From contig NZ_KB907503.1 in NCBI RefSeq assembly GCF_000382065.1, forward strand, positions 122,682-186,681: a stretch of DNA of 64,000 nt, read 5' to 3'. The notes below the pieces were generated by a model, which saw only the letters and a program-made list of their open reading frames with translations, was not told the DNA's origin and made no database searches. How positions within the stretch are numbered: position 1 is the first letter of the stretch; every line of letters starts with the position of its first letter. The translations under genes and the position numbers were made by a program. Source of the DNA: Stenotrophomonas hibiscicola ATCC 19867. Its GTDB lineage: Bacteria; Pseudomonadota; Gammaproteobacteria; Xanthomonadales; Xanthomonadaceae. Below are positions 16,858-25,777 of the stretch, piece after piece.

Positions 16858-19176
16858 TCAGAAGGTCATCGAGGTGCTGAACATCAGCTGCCGTGGCGCG
16901 CTGCGCTGCAGGGTCTGGTAATCCCCAGAGAACGACGAGCCGGCGATGGTGGCGGTGCCGATGTTGTGGCGGTTGAACAGGTTGCTCACGTCCAGCCGCA
17001 GTTCCAGCCCTGGCACTACGCTGTCCGCACCAAACCGATACGCGGCATAGGTGTTGACCTGCCAGAAGGTCGGCACGCGGATGTCGTTCTCGTAGGTGAA
17101 GGGCTGGCGCAGGTACGAGGTACTGGTGGCACCAAAACGCCAGTCACCGAAGTGGGCGGACAGGTCGCTGACCAGCGAGATCTGCGGGTAGCCCGGCTGG
17201 GCATTGCCCTTGATCGGGTACACGGTGTCACCCACCACGAAATCACTGTCGTAGTACGAACGGGCCACGGCCACGCCCTGGTAGAACTGCAGGTGGTCGG
17301 TCAGGTCGGCGGTGATGCCGAGGTCGGCGCCGATCACGTGCATCTTCGGCATCAGCCGCACGGTGTTGATCTGCGCGAACTGGGTACCGATGGCGGCTGA
17401 CAGCAGACGGTTGCGGATGTCGTTGTAGAACACGTCGCCGGTGATCGTCAGCCGATCGAAGCGGTGCGATGCACCCACGGTCAGGTTCCAGTTCTTTTCC
17501 GGGCGCAGCGTGCCGGCCACGCGGTCGAACTCCTCCTGGTCGGTGATGGTCCACGCCGAGGCGGTGTAGCCGATGTTGCCGCGCTGGGCGACGCGGTAGC
17601 CGTTCATGGTGTTGGCCAGGTCGATGAAGGCGTCGGTGGATTCAGTCGGGCTCCAGAACAGCGAGACATGCGGCAGGAAGTTGCTCTTCGCGCGCAGCGT
17701 ACCGTTCACCGGCCGATCCTCGGCATTGCCGAGGCCGCCGCCGCGGGTGCGGAAGTCCACAGCCTTGAAGCCGACACCCAGCTTCAGTGTGTCGTTCAAC
17801 ACGATGTCGTCCTGCAGGTAGAACTGGCGCGAGCGGGTCACCCAGCTCGATGCGTTGTCGGTCTTGAACGCCGGACCGTACACATCGAACGGACCGGTTG
17901 CCTTCAGCGGCGGGCCCTCGCCGAGCAACGGCTGCTGGTACCACTCGGTCTTGGCCGCAGCCTTGCTCTTCTCCTGCCAGAAACCGGCAGTGAAGGTCTG
18001 CGCGCCGGTCTCGAACTGCAGGTTGAGCATGCCGCCCAGCCGGTTGAGGCGCGGCGTCTGCACCTGTTCGGAGAATGGCGCGCCGTTGGGCGACGGTACG
18101 GTCGGGTCGGTCAGCGTGGCCTGGGTGTGGCTGTTGGCGTTGTACAGCTGCACGTTGCCGCGCAGTGCGGGTGTGATCTGGAAGCGATGGTTGATCGAGG
18201 ACACGCGGTCGCGGGTGGTCTGGCCGGTGTCGTACGGAATCAGTTCGGACAGCTCACCGCAGGTGTAGGCGCCGCAGGATTTGTCCGCGTTTTCCGGCGA
18301 AGCCACGTACCAGGCCCAGGCGTAGTCCGGATAGAAGATGTCGGCCTTCCAGCCCAGCTTGCGGATCATGTCGAAGGAGATGTTGTTGTAGCCCCAGACC
18401 TTGGCCTTGCTGTCGGACAGGAACACGGTGAAGTCACCCCAGGCGACGTCCTGCTGCAGCTTCAGGTCGCCGCGCAGGAAGTTCTGGGTGCCCTCCCCCT
18501 GGTACTTGTCGGCCGATACACGCTGCAGGTCGACCAGTACTTTCGGGCCGTGCTCACCGAGCTGGCCGCTCTGCCCGGACACGGTGGTGACCAGCGTGTT
18601 GTTGCTGCCCAAACCCTGCTTCACGCGCAGGCTGGGCGTGTCCTGCAGGTTGCGCAGGCGGTATTCCAGGCTGCCGCCGTTGACGCTGCTGGAGAACACG
18701 CTGACCGGTGCGCCACCGGGACTGACCGTGATCGCGCCGATGCCATCAGGCACGCCCACGTTCACCACGCTGGTGCCGGTGAGCGAGAGGAAGCCGTTGT
18801 CGTTCAGCGGCACGCCTTCGAAGGTGATGCCCATTTCATTCATGCGGAAGCCGCGCACGAACAGGCTGGTGGCCGAGATATCCAGACCCAGCCCGTCGGT
18901 GGCGGTATAGCTGGCGCCGGGCACCTGCTTCAGCATGGCCAGGCCGTTGTTGCCGGTGACCATCGCGTCGAGGTCTTCTGCCTTGATGATGTAGCGGTTG
19001 GGGCCGACCACCTGGGTCGGTGCAACGGCGGCGCCGCGCGGTGTGGCGATCACCTGCAGGGCATTGAGCGTGGTGGGCGTGTCGTGCGCGGCATCGTGCG
19101 TTTCTGCGGCGTATGCAGGTGCGGTGATGGCCGCGATGATGGCCAGGGCGAGGCGCGTCGTGGGTGGGGTGTTCAT
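16858..19176 (-). CDS. TonB-dependent outer-membrane receptor
   Basis: The 772-residue product begins with a Sec signal peptide ending APAYA. A plug domain follows (TTLNALQVIATPRG, SLFVRGFRMNEMGITFEGVP, GGAPVSVFSSSVNGG), then a 22-strand-type barrel with alternating hydrophobic strands. It ends in an aromatic residue (RQLMFSTSMTF), as outer-membrane barrels do. The substrate is unknown; siderophore or carbohydrate uptake are the usual options. No transporter or regulator gene adjoins it. The leader contains two inverted repeats (see the upstream region). Confidence 0.88.
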   Translation of the reverse strand: MNTPPTTRLALAIIAAITAPAYAAETHDAAHDTPTTLNALQVIATPRGAAVAPTQVVGPNRYIIKAEDLDAMVTGNNGLAMLKQVPGASYTATDGLGLDISATSLFVRGFRMNEMGITFEGVPLNDNGFLSLTGTSVVNVGVPDGIGAITVSPGGAPVSVFSSSVNGGSLEYRLRNLQDTPSLRVKQGLGSNNTLVTTVSGQSGQLGEHGPKVLVDLQRVSADKYQGEGTQNFLRGDLKLQQDVAWGDFTVFLSDSKAKVWGYNNISFDMIRKLGWKADIFYPDYAWAWYVASPENADKSCGAYTCGELSELIPYDTGQTTRDRVSSINHRFQITPALRGNVQLYNANSHTQATLTDPTVPSPNGAPFSEQVQTPRLNRLGGMLNLQFETGAQTFTAGFWQEKSKAAAKTEWYQQPLLGEGPPLKATGPFDVYGPAFKTDNASSWVTRSRQFYLQDDIVLNDTLKLGVGFKAVDFRTRGGGLGNAEDRPVNGTLRAKSNFLPHVSLFWSPTESTDAFIDLANTMNGYRVAQRGNIGYTASAWTITDQEEFDRVAGTLRPEKNWNLTVGASHRFDRLTITGDVFYNDIRNRLLSAAIGTQFAQINTVRLMPKMHVIGADLGITADLTDHLQFYQGVAVARSYYDSDFVVGDTVYPIKGNAQPGYPQISLVSDLSAHFGDWRFGATSTSYLRQPFTYENDIRVPTFWQVNTYAAYRFGADSVVPGLELRLDVSNLFNRHNIGTATIAGSSFSGDYQTLQRSAPRQLMFSTSMTF

Positions 19177-19537
19177 GGACAGATCCAGGTGCAGGGAGAG
19201 AGCGGCGCAGGCGCACGCCCAGCGCGTTGCAGCACCGGTGTCGGCGCCCTGGCTGGCGATGCGATTGCGTTGGGGGTGACGGCGCAGTGCGCGCCGGTCA
19301 GTGGCAGAGGAGGACGATCCTCTGCCTCAGAATTCGATGGCGTGATTTCGACGTGCGAAATTCTTGCATCGCGCTGCCGCATCCGCCATTGCGCGGTGGT
19401 ACAGCGCGAATGGCGATAGGGATGGGTGGGTTATACGTGGGTATAGCCCCGGCGTGGTCGGGGCCGACCTTGGTCGGCGCTTGCCGTCTGCGTGTGCCAA
19501 CCAAGGTTGGCAGCTACCTGGACAGCTGACCGCGCGG
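19177..19537. other. Intergenic region with inverted repeats upstream of receptor
   Basis: No gene is seen. The receptor leader has a 9-bp stem, GGCAGAGGA-N6-TCCTCTGCC (19303-19326), and further upstream ATTTCG-ACGTG-CGAAAT (19345-19361), a possible operator. Nearer the phosphatase gene are two short palindromes without GTAG heads, GCCGACCTTGGTCGGC (19463-19478) and GCCAACCAAGGTTGGC (19496-19511), of a family found repeatedly in this window. Confidence 0.5.
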
Positions 19538-20371
19538 TTACTGCAGGACGAAGCGCTCGATCGCCCGCGCCACACCTTCATCGGCGTTGCTGGTGGTTTC
19601 AAACCGCGCCACCGCCTTCACAGCATCAATGGCATTGCCCATCGCCACGCTGGTACCGGCGTACTGCAGCATGGTCAGGTCGTTTTCCTGGTCACCGATG
19701 GCCATCACGTTGGCGCGATCGATGCCCAGGTGCTCGGCCAGCTTCTGCAGGCTCGGGCCCTTGCCGGCGCGGCGGTCGAACACTTCCAGGAAGAACGGTG
19801 CGCTCTTCAGCACCGCGAAGCGCTCGGTCAGTTCGCTGGGCAGGCGCGCGATGGCGGCATCCAGCACGTCGGGCGCGTCGATCATCATCAGCTTGATGAA
19901 GGACATCGACGGGTCCATGTCTTCCACGCGGCGGTAGGACAGTGGCATCCGCGAAAGATGCGAGTCGGCCACGGTGTAATAGCTGATGTCCTGGTTGGGC
20001 GTGTACATGCGCTGGCTGTCCAGCGCCTGGAAGTGCACGCCCAGGTCGCGGGCCACCTGCTCGCAGAACAGGAAGTCGTCGAAGCTGAGCGGATACTCGA
20101 CCACGGTTTCGCGCGTGCCGATGCGTTGTACCAGGCCGCCATTGCAGGCGATGCAGTAGTCGTCGTCGCCGGTGATGCCCAGCTCGTGCAGGAACGGTGC
20201 CAGGCCGGGAACCGGGCGGCCACTGGTCAGCACGATGTGCACCCCCAGCGCGCGCGCCTGCGCGATGGCCTGCTTGGCCCGGGCGGTGAGCGTGTGGCTG
20301 GGGTCCAGCAGGGTGCCATCCATGTCGATGGCGACCAGTTCGATGGTCGATTGCCTGCGGCCCATGTCCAT
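19538..20371 (-). CDS. Cof-type HAD sugar-phosphatase (YidA-like)
   Basis: Cytosolic HAD phosphatase of the Cof family, probably acting on sugar phosphates. Motif I is AIDMDGTLLD near the N-terminus, motif II VLTSGRP, motif III around GKGPSLQKLAEHLG and motif IV AIGDQENDLTML. A C2B cap domain sits between them, which defines the type. About 277 residues matches the usual 270. Several starts are possible (TTG 20380, ATG 20371, ATG 20365); ATG 20371 is used. It diverges from exoD with about 150 bases between them. Confidence 0.85.
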   Translation of the reverse strand: MDMGRRQSTIELVAIDMDGTLLDPSHTLTARAKQAIAQARALGVHIVLTSGRPVPGLAPFLHELGITGDDDYCIACNGGLVQRIGTRETVVEYPLSFDDFLFCEQVARDLGVHFQALDSQRMYTPNQDISYYTVADSHLSRMPLSYRRVEDMDPSMSFIKLMMIDAPDVLDAAIARLPSELTERFAVLKSAPFFLEVFDRRAGKGPSLQKLAEHLGIDRANVMAIGDQENDLTMLQYAGTSVAMGNAIDAVKAVARFETTSNADEGVARAIERFVLQ

Positions 20372-20520
20372 TGCGTTCAACTCGTGCGGGGCACGCCAGT
20401 TTACCCCCTCATGCCCGGTTCACCTCTTTGCCCACGTTGGCCGGGATACTGCGGGAGCCTGTGCGTCCCCCACCGCAGGACGGCCCGCTGACCGCCCTTC
20501 CCTGGAGAACCTTGCGACGC

Positions 20521-21183
20521 ATGACCTACCGTGCCCCCGAAACCAACGACAGTGCGCCTCTGGCCCAGCAGATCGAGCAGATGATCGACGAGCTGCCCGG
20601 CGAGCAGGTCAGCGTCGGCACCCTGCTCAGTGCGCTGGGCGATGAAGGCCTGCTGCTGATCGTGATCCTGCTCTCGGCCATCTTCATCATTCCGGTGTCG
20701 ATTCCCGGGCTGAGCACCGTATTCGGTGCCTCGATCCTGCTGATCGGCCTGAGCCGGGTGCGCAACCGCCCGCTGTGGGTGCCGCAGAAGCTGGCGCGCC
20801 GCGAGATCGCCACCGACAAGCTGAAGGCCAACCTGGGCCGTGCGCTGAAGTGGGTGCACCGCATGGAGCGGCTGTCGCGGCCGATGCGGCTGGCGGTGAT
20901 GGTGCGCTCGAAGAAGATGATGCGCCTGAACAACCTGATGCTGGTGTTCGCGACCCTGCTGCTGATGGCGCCCGCCGGACCGATTCCTTTCAGCAACACG
21001 CTGCCGGCGCTGGCGCTGATGTCCTTTGCAATCGGCTTCATCCAGCGCGATGGCGCGGCGGTGGCGGCCGGTTACGGCTTCGTGGTGGCCACGGTGGTGT
21101 ATTTCGGCGTGCTGCTGGGCGGCGTCGGGTTTGCTGCCGAGTCGGTGTTCAGCGGGTTCCGCAGCAGTACTGCGGAACTGTAG
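20521..21183 (+). CDS. exoD: ExoD-family inner-membrane protein
   Basis: The 220-residue protein has the ExoD layout: a short N-terminal cytosolic region (QQIEQMIDELPGEQVSVG), then a hydrophobic pair (LLLIVILLSAIFIIPVSIPG), a conserved polar segment (SRVRNRPLWVPQKLARREI) and two to three further membrane segments (LMLVFATLLLMAP, GYGFVVATVVYFGVLLGG). ExoD was first linked to exopolysaccharide synthesis in rhizobia; its biochemical role is unclear. ATG 20521 is supported by GGAG upstream and the family's usual length. The stop codon lies inside the GTAG head of a repeat. Confidence 0.8.
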   Translation: MTYRAPETNDSAPLAQQIEQMIDELPGEQVSVGTLLSALGDEGLLLIVILLSAIFIIPVSIPGLSTVFGASILLIGLSRVRNRPLWVPQKLARREIATDKLKANLGRALKWVHRMERLSRPMRLAVMVRSKKMMRLNNLMLVFATLLLMAPAGPIPFSNTLPALALMSFAIGFIQRDGAAVAAGYGFVVATVVYFGVLLGGVGFAAESVFSGFRSSTAEL

Positions 21184-21269
21184 AGCCGAGCCCATGCTCG
21201 GCTTACGCGCGCACCGCGCGGGTTTCCGTGCACCGAACGAAGAGCAGCCGAGCATGGGCTCGGCTCTAC
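21180..21269. repeat. Inverted pair of SMAG palindromes
   Basis: GTAGAGCCGAGC with CATGCTCGGCT on the plus strand (21180-21203) is mirrored by the same unit in reverse (21246-21269, ending GGCTCTAC). The pair could fold into a long hairpin with a 42-base loop. It lies exactly between convergent exoD and the dehydrogenase gene and likely acts as a bidirectional terminator or mRNA stabiliser. Confidence 0.8.
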
Positions 21270-21273
21270 AGAA

Positions 21274-22584
21274 CTACTTGGCCGACACCCGCCACACCAC
21301 GTCGCCCACGTCGTCGGCGACCAGCAGCGCGCCCTCTGCATCCATGGCCATCCCCACCGGCGCACCCATCAGCGTCTTCTCGTCCTTCGAGGCGAAGCCA
21401 CTGACCACAGTCTGTGGCCGCCCGGTCGGCTTGCCGTCCTTGAACGGTACGTACACCACTTCGTACCCGCTCAGCGGCGAGCGGTCCCAGCTGCCGTGTT
21501 CACCGATGAAGGCGCCGCCGTGGTACTGCGCCGGCAGTGCCTGGCCGGTGTAGAACAGCAGGCCCAGCGGTGCCACGTGCGAGCCGATGGCGTAGTCCGG
21601 CACGATCGCCTTGGCCACCAGGTCCGGCCGCTGCGGCTGCACGCGCTCGTCCACGTGCTGGCCGTAGTAGCTGTAGGGCCAACCGTAGAAACCATCTTCT
21701 TTCACCGAGGTCAGGTAATCCGGCACCAAGTCGGCACCGATCTCGTCGCGTTCGTTCGCAACAGCCCACAACTTTCCGGTGCTCGGCTCCCAGTCCAGGC
21801 CGGTCGGGTTGCGGATGCCCGAGGCGAAGATGCGGCTGCCACGGGTGGCCACGTCCACTTCCAGCACCACCGCGCGGCGGTATTCGACGGCCAGGCCATT
21901 TTCGGTGATGTTGCTGTTGGAGCCGACGCCCACGTACAGCTTGCGGCCGTCGCGGCTGGCCAGCAGTTCCTTGGTCCAGTGGTGGTTGATGGTGCTGGGC
22001 AGGTCGGTGAACTCGCGGCCCTTGTCGGACATGCGGGTTTCGCCGGGCACGTAGTGGTACTGCATGATGTTGCCGGTGTTGGCCACGTACAGCGTGTCAC
22101 CGATCAGCTGGATGCCGAACGGCGAGTGGAGGCCTTCGATGTAGACGTGCTGGGTCCAGGTGTTCGTTCCCGGCGAGCGGCGCAGCAGGGTGACCCGGTT
22201 GCCGCCCTTGCCGGCCTTGCCCGAGCGCGCCTTCACCTTGCCGGCAATCCACTGCTTGGGCGTGGTGACCGGTTCTTCGCCGGGGCCGTTGCCTTCCACC
22301 ACCAGCACATCGCCGTTGGGCAGGGTCAACAGCCGCCGCGGATGCAGCAGGTTGGCGGCGATGCGCTCGATCTTCAGGCCCTCTGCCACCGAGGGCGACT
22401 GGCCGTCGGCCCAGCCGACGCCCTTGGGCACCTGCATCGGCGGCATCAGGAAGTTCTTCGGTGCCGGCAACGGCGGCTGTGCGCCGGACTGGTCAGCGGG
22501 GTGGTATTCGGCCTTGCCCGCGCAGGCCGACAGGGTGACGGCCAGTGCCAGCGCGGCCACGGTGGGCAGGATGTGCTTAGCCAT
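21274..22584 (-). CDS. PQQ-type soluble sugar dehydrogenase lipoprotein (sorbosone dehydrogenase-like)
   Basis: A 436-residue beta-propeller of the GSDH/sorbosone-dehydrogenase family. A lipoprotein signal (ALAVTLSACAG) places it on the periplasmic side. Family motifs include HPRRLLTLPNGDVLVVEGNG, SPFGIQLIGDTLYVANT, GIRNPTGLDWEP, VANERDEIGADLVPDY and GEHGSWDRSPLSGYEVVYV. The reaction would be PQQ-dependent oxidation of an aldose; the true substrate is unknown. It overlaps the upstream DUF2231 gene by 8 bases, a pairing common in this family, where the membrane protein may take the electrons. Confidence 0.85.
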   Translation of the reverse strand: MAKHILPTVAALALAVTLSACAGKAEYHPADQSGAQPPLPAPKNFLMPPMQVPKGVGWADGQSPSVAEGLKIERIAANLLHPRRLLTLPNGDVLVVEGNGPGEEPVTTPKQWIAGKVKARSGKAGKGGNRVTLLRRSPGTNTWTQHVYIEGLHSPFGIQLIGDTLYVANTGNIMQYHYVPGETRMSDKGREFTDLPSTINHHWTKELLASRDGRKLYVGVGSNSNITENGLAVEYRRAVVLEVDVATRGSRIFASGIRNPTGLDWEPSTGKLWAVANERDEIGADLVPDYLTSVKEDGFYGWPYSYYGQHVDERVQPQRPDLVAKAIVPDYAIGSHVAPLGLLFYTGQALPAQYHGGAFIGEHGSWDRSPLSGYEVVYVPFKDGKPTGRPQTVVSGFASKDEKTLMGAPVGMAMDAEGALLVADDVGDVVWRVSAK

Positions 22585-23020
22585 GACGACCTCCCTGCAG
22601 CACCGGCGGCTGCAGTGACAGCAGGATCAGGCCCAGGGCGATCAGGGCCACGGTCAGCGCCGACAGGATCGTACCCGGCACGGCAGCGGCATACGCATCG
22701 CGGCTGTGCACGAACGCGTTCCAGATGGCCAGCACCACCGCGACCAGGTTGAGGAAGAAGTCGATGCGGTCGATGCGGGTGGCCGTGCCGTTGCGGCGCC
22801 AGACCGCGAACAGGTTGATCAGGCGCGGCACGATGGCGATCAGCAGGCCGAAGGTGATCAGCCAGGCGGCTGCCTTGCCCCACATCACCTCGGCGCTGTT
22901 GAGGTAGATCGCGTCGAAGATCAGTGCGCCGACGAAGAAACCGAAGGGTATCGGGTTCAACAGGCTGAACAGTGTGGTGCCGAGGCCGCGATGGGCCTGG
23001 GCGAGCGGATTGACCATCAT
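22577..23020 (-). CDS. DUF2231-type membrane protein
   Basis: A 147-residue protein with four predicted membrane helices (FGFFVGALIFDAIYL, AAAWLITFGLLIAIVP, FFLNLVAVVLAIWNAF, ILSALTVALIALGLILL). The start at the first of two adjacent ATGs is supported by CGGAGCACG upstream. It overlaps the PQQ-type dehydrogenase gene, so the two form an operon. Related proteins are annotated DUF2231, sometimes with haem-binding histidines; few His are present here, so electron transfer remains conjecture. Confidence 0.75.
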   Translation of the reverse strand: MMVNPLAQAHRGLGTTLFSLLNPIPFGFFVGALIFDAIYLNSAEVMWGKAAAWLITFGLLIAIVPRLINLFAVWRRNGTATRIDRIDFFLNLVAVVLAIWNAFVHSRDAYAAAVPGTILSALTVALIALGLILLSLQPPVLQGGRHG

Positions 23021-23090
23021 CGTGCTCCGTGCGGAAGGGTGCACGGGCTGTAGTAGCACAGCGCGATGTGAGGGCGCGCGATGACACATG

Positions 23091-23135
23091 GTAGATCCAC
23101 GCCATGCGTGGATATGCGGGCCAACCAAGGTTGGC
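23091..23135 (+). repeat. SMAG palindrome plus headless palindrome
   Basis: GTAGATCCACGCCATGCGTG with GAT closing the stem lies at 23091-23113 and is followed at 23120-23135 by GCCAACCAAGGTTGGC. Both are short repeats found repeatedly in this window's intergenic DNA. Confidence 0.75.
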
Positions 23136-23326
23136 GTCCACCAGATGCGGGGCTCGGCAGTCGTCATTACCCCGCGGCATAAGCGTTTGTGACGCAATCG
23201 GCACATCTGCAGATTGGGTGTGTGAAGAGGTAGGGGGTTCTTCGTTGTGTCGCGTTTGGCTCGTTGCGATGGGGCAGATCCGCCCCGCCGTCCTGCCATG
23301 CCGATTCACAACAGAAGGATTCGTGT

Positions 23327-25093
23327 ATGAAGCGACACACGCAACGCTCCGCGCCACCGCGCTCTGCGCGCCTGGCCCTCGCCACTGCCCTGGTGCTGGG
23401 CAGCCTGGCCGTCACCGCCCAGGCCCAACAGGCCGATCCACTGGCGGGGATACAGTGGCACCTGCTCAACACCGGGCAGACTGTCCCGGCTGACACACTG
23501 CCGGTGGCCGGCAACGACCTGAACGTGGATGGCCTGTTCCGCAATGGCATCCGTGGCCAGGGCGTCACCATCGCCATCGTCGATGACGGCCTGCAGATCG
23601 CGCACCCGGACCTGGCCGCCAACGTGGCGGCGGTGGCCGGCAAGAACTTCACCAATGGCTCGAACAACCCCACCCCGACCAACCCGGATGTCGACAACCA
23701 CGGCACCATGGTCGGCGGCATTGCGGGCGCGGTGGGCGCCAACAACCTGGGCGTGCGCGGTGTGGCGCCGGCGGCGACGCTGAAGGGCTTCAACCCGATT
23801 TCGCGCTCGGCCCTGGGCAACCAGCAGAGCAACATCGAGTACGCCTGGTGGGACGGCGCGGAGTCGGCCGACGTGCAGGTGTTCAACAACAGCTGGGGCG
23901 CCGGCCCGGGCAATCCGAACCTGCCGTTGGCGTACAGCGAAAACACGATTCGTTCGTACGAGCAGGCGCTGTCGGGTACGCGCGGTGGCCGCGGCGGCAT
24001 CTACGTGAAGTCGGCCGGCAACAACTTCAACAATGCCTCGATCAGCCAGACCCAGGATGTCTGCACCACCGACACCAAGAACCGCAACACCGGCTGCGTG
24101 CCGGCCGGACGCGATCCGCGCAACAACCTGTTCAACGTGATCACCGTAGGCGCGGTGCGTGCCGATGGCGTGCGCTCGTCCTACTCCTCCACCGGCTCGG
24201 CGCTGTGGGTCTCGGCCTTTGGCGGTGAGTACGGCCTGCAGGCCCAGTACGCCCCCGGCCTGGTGGCACGCGCGTACGACCCGGCCATCGTCACCACCGA
24301 CGTGACCGGGTGCGCGCAGGGCAGCAACAAGAACACCAACCGCCAGAACACCCTGGACAGCAACCTGTCGGCCATCGACAGCACCTGCAACTACACCGCC
24401 AAGATGAACGGCACCTCGGCGTCGGCGCCGATGGTCTCGGGCGTGGCGGCGCTGGTGCTGGAAGCCAACCCGAACCTGTCCTATCGCGATGTGAAGTACA
24501 TCCTGGCCACCACCGCCACCCGCAACCACCCGAACCAGCCGGCGGTGACGCTGGCCGACGGCCGCACGCTGGTGCCGGGCTGGACGGTGAATGCTGCCGG
24601 CCGTGCCTACAGCAACTGGTATGGCTTCGGCGTGGTCAACGCTGCACGCGCGGTGCAGGTGGCCGAGAACTTCCAGTCGCTCGGTGCGCTGGTCGATAGC
24701 GGCTGGCGCAACACCACGCGTACCGTGGCCATCGGCAACACCTCGGCCGCCGCCGCACGCCTGACCTTCCAGCTGGCCAACGGCGCGCGCAACATCGAGA
24801 GCGTGCAGCTGGGCTTCCGGGTCAACCACCGCAACACGCGCCAGCTGCAGTTCGTGCTGGTGTCGCCCAGCGGCACCCGCAGCGTGGTGCAGCCGGCGTT
24901 CACCGCGATCGGTTCGGGCACGGGTGGCGCGCAGAGCAACTTCACCAGCTGGGACCTGCTGTCCAGCAATGCCTTCCTGGATGAGAACGCCACGGGCACC
25001 TGGACGCTGGAAGTGACCGACATGGGGCAGGCCGCGACCGCTGCATCGCGTGGCAACCTCGAATTCTTCAAGATCCGCGTTATGGGGCACTGA
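23327..25093 (+). CDS. Secreted subtilisin/kexin-like serine protease (S8) with P domain
   Basis: The 588-residue protein has a Sec signal peptide (LATALVLGSLAVTAQAQ), then directly the S8 catalytic domain: Asp in IAIVDDGLQIAHPDL, His in DNHGTMVGGIAG, Asn in FNNSWGAG and SAGNNF, and Ser in MNGTSASAPMVSG. A C-terminal proprotein-convertase P domain follows (VNHRNTRQLQFVLVSPSGT, LDENATGTWTLEVTDMG). There is no long N-terminal prodomain, as in the Aeromonas ASP type. AAGGA lies 9 bases before the ATG. The stop shares a base with the next gene's start, suggesting an obligate partner. Confidence 0.9.
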   Translation: MKRHTQRSAPPRSARLALATALVLGSLAVTAQAQQADPLAGIQWHLLNTGQTVPADTLPVAGNDLNVDGLFRNGIRGQGVTIAIVDDGLQIAHPDLAANVAAVAGKNFTNGSNNPTPTNPDVDNHGTMVGGIAGAVGANNLGVRGVAPAATLKGFNPISRSALGNQQSNIEYAWWDGAESADVQVFNNSWGAGPGNPNLPLAYSENTIRSYEQALSGTRGGRGGIYVKSAGNNFNNASISQTQDVCTTDTKNRNTGCVPAGRDPRNNLFNVITVGAVRADGVRSSYSSTGSALWVSAFGGEYGLQAQYAPGLVARAYDPAIVTTDVTGCAQGSNKNTNRQNTLDSNLSAIDSTCNYTAKMNGTSASAPMVSGVAALVLEANPNLSYRDVKYILATTATRNHPNQPAVTLADGRTLVPGWTVNAAGRAYSNWYGFGVVNAARAVQVAENFQSLGALVDSGWRNTTRTVAIGNTSAAAARLTFQLANGARNIESVQLGFRVNHRNTRQLQFVLVSPSGTRSVVQPAFTAIGSGTGGAQSNFTSWDLLSSNAFLDENATGTWTLEVTDMGQAATAASRGNLEFFKIRVMGH

Positions 25094-25671
25094 TGATGAA
25101 GACGACCATTCTGTTGAGCACGCTCACCTTCGCGGTGATGACCTCCCCTGCCTGGGCACAGAGCTCGGGGCAGACCCCTCCGGCCAGGACCCTGTCGACC
25201 GTGGATGCGCAGGAACTGAAGGCATCCGCTACCGGCCGCACATTCGACGTGGGCGGCACGCGTTTCCAGCTGTCGCCCTCGGCAACGGTAAAGCAGGCCA
25301 GCGGCGGCCAGTTCACGATCACCCCGCAGGCGGCGGCGACCACCAGCGCGCGTACCAAGCGTTCGCTGGATGGCGCCGCGGCCGCGCCTGTTGATGCCGG
25401 CGCCGGCAAGTTCGCGGCGGCGGTGTCCCGTGACGGCGCGCCGGTGGTGGCGACCTCGCGGGTCAAGGTGTTCTTCGCCGATGAAGCCTCGGCCCAGCGC
25501 GCAGCCGCCGCCACTGGCGGTACCGTGGTGAAGGTCTCCAAGGCTTCAGGCCAGGCCATCGTGGAGTACCCGTCGGTGAACGCGGCGCTGGATGCGAGCA
25601 CCAAGCTGCTGTCCACCGCCGGTATCCGCGCGACCGAGCCGGACGTGGTGCAGTGGGAAGAGACCAAGTAA
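25093..25671 (+). CDS. Secreted partner protein of the S8 protease (putative chaperone/inhibitor)
   Basis: A 192-residue protein with a signal peptide ending SPAWAQ, a Ser/Thr/Ala-rich middle, and a C-terminal 70 residues (VKVFFADEASAQRAAAATGG, GQAIVEYPSVNAALDASTKL) whose strand-helix pattern recalls inhibitor-I9-like propeptides. Its start overlaps the protease stop (TGATG). In Aeromonas sobria a separate downstream gene (ORF2) encodes a chaperone needed for maturation of the kexin-like protease ASP. By analogy this protein may fold or inhibit its neighbour; sequence similarity to ORF2 was not tested. Confidence 0.7.
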   Translation: MMKTTILLSTLTFAVMTSPAWAQSSGQTPPARTLSTVDAQELKASATGRTFDVGGTRFQLSPSATVKQASGGQFTITPQAAATTSARTKRSLDGAAAAPVDAGAGKFAAAVSRDGAPVVATSRVKVFFADEASAQRAAAATGGTVVKVSKASGQAIVEYPSVNAALDASTKLLSTAGIRATEPDVVQWEETK

Positions 25672-25736
25672 GGCGTTGAGTGGTGCCCCTGGCCGGTTGG
25701 CTCTCCTGGCCGGCCGGGGGATGGGTGTGTGGGGAA

Positions 25737-25757
25737 GTGCCGACCAACGGTCGGCAC
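25737..25757. repeat. Headless palindromic repeat
   Basis: GTGCCGACCAACGGTCGGCA with a final C is a 9-bp stem followed by CCACC. It is the same unit as at 34394 and lies between convergent transcripts (protease partner and the SCO gene). Confidence 0.6.
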
Positions 25758-25777
25758 CCACCGCGGTGGAGGTGACG

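Noticed and set aside
17464..19419. 651-codon open frame opposite the first TonB-dependent receptor
   Set aside because: The receptor has plug, barrel and signal features; the opposite frame has no recognisable domain.
23306..25090. 594-codon open frame on the minus strand opposite the S8 protease
   Set aside because: The plus strand has the complete catalytic triad, a signal peptide and a good ribosome site; the antisense product is low-complexity and His/Arg-rich.
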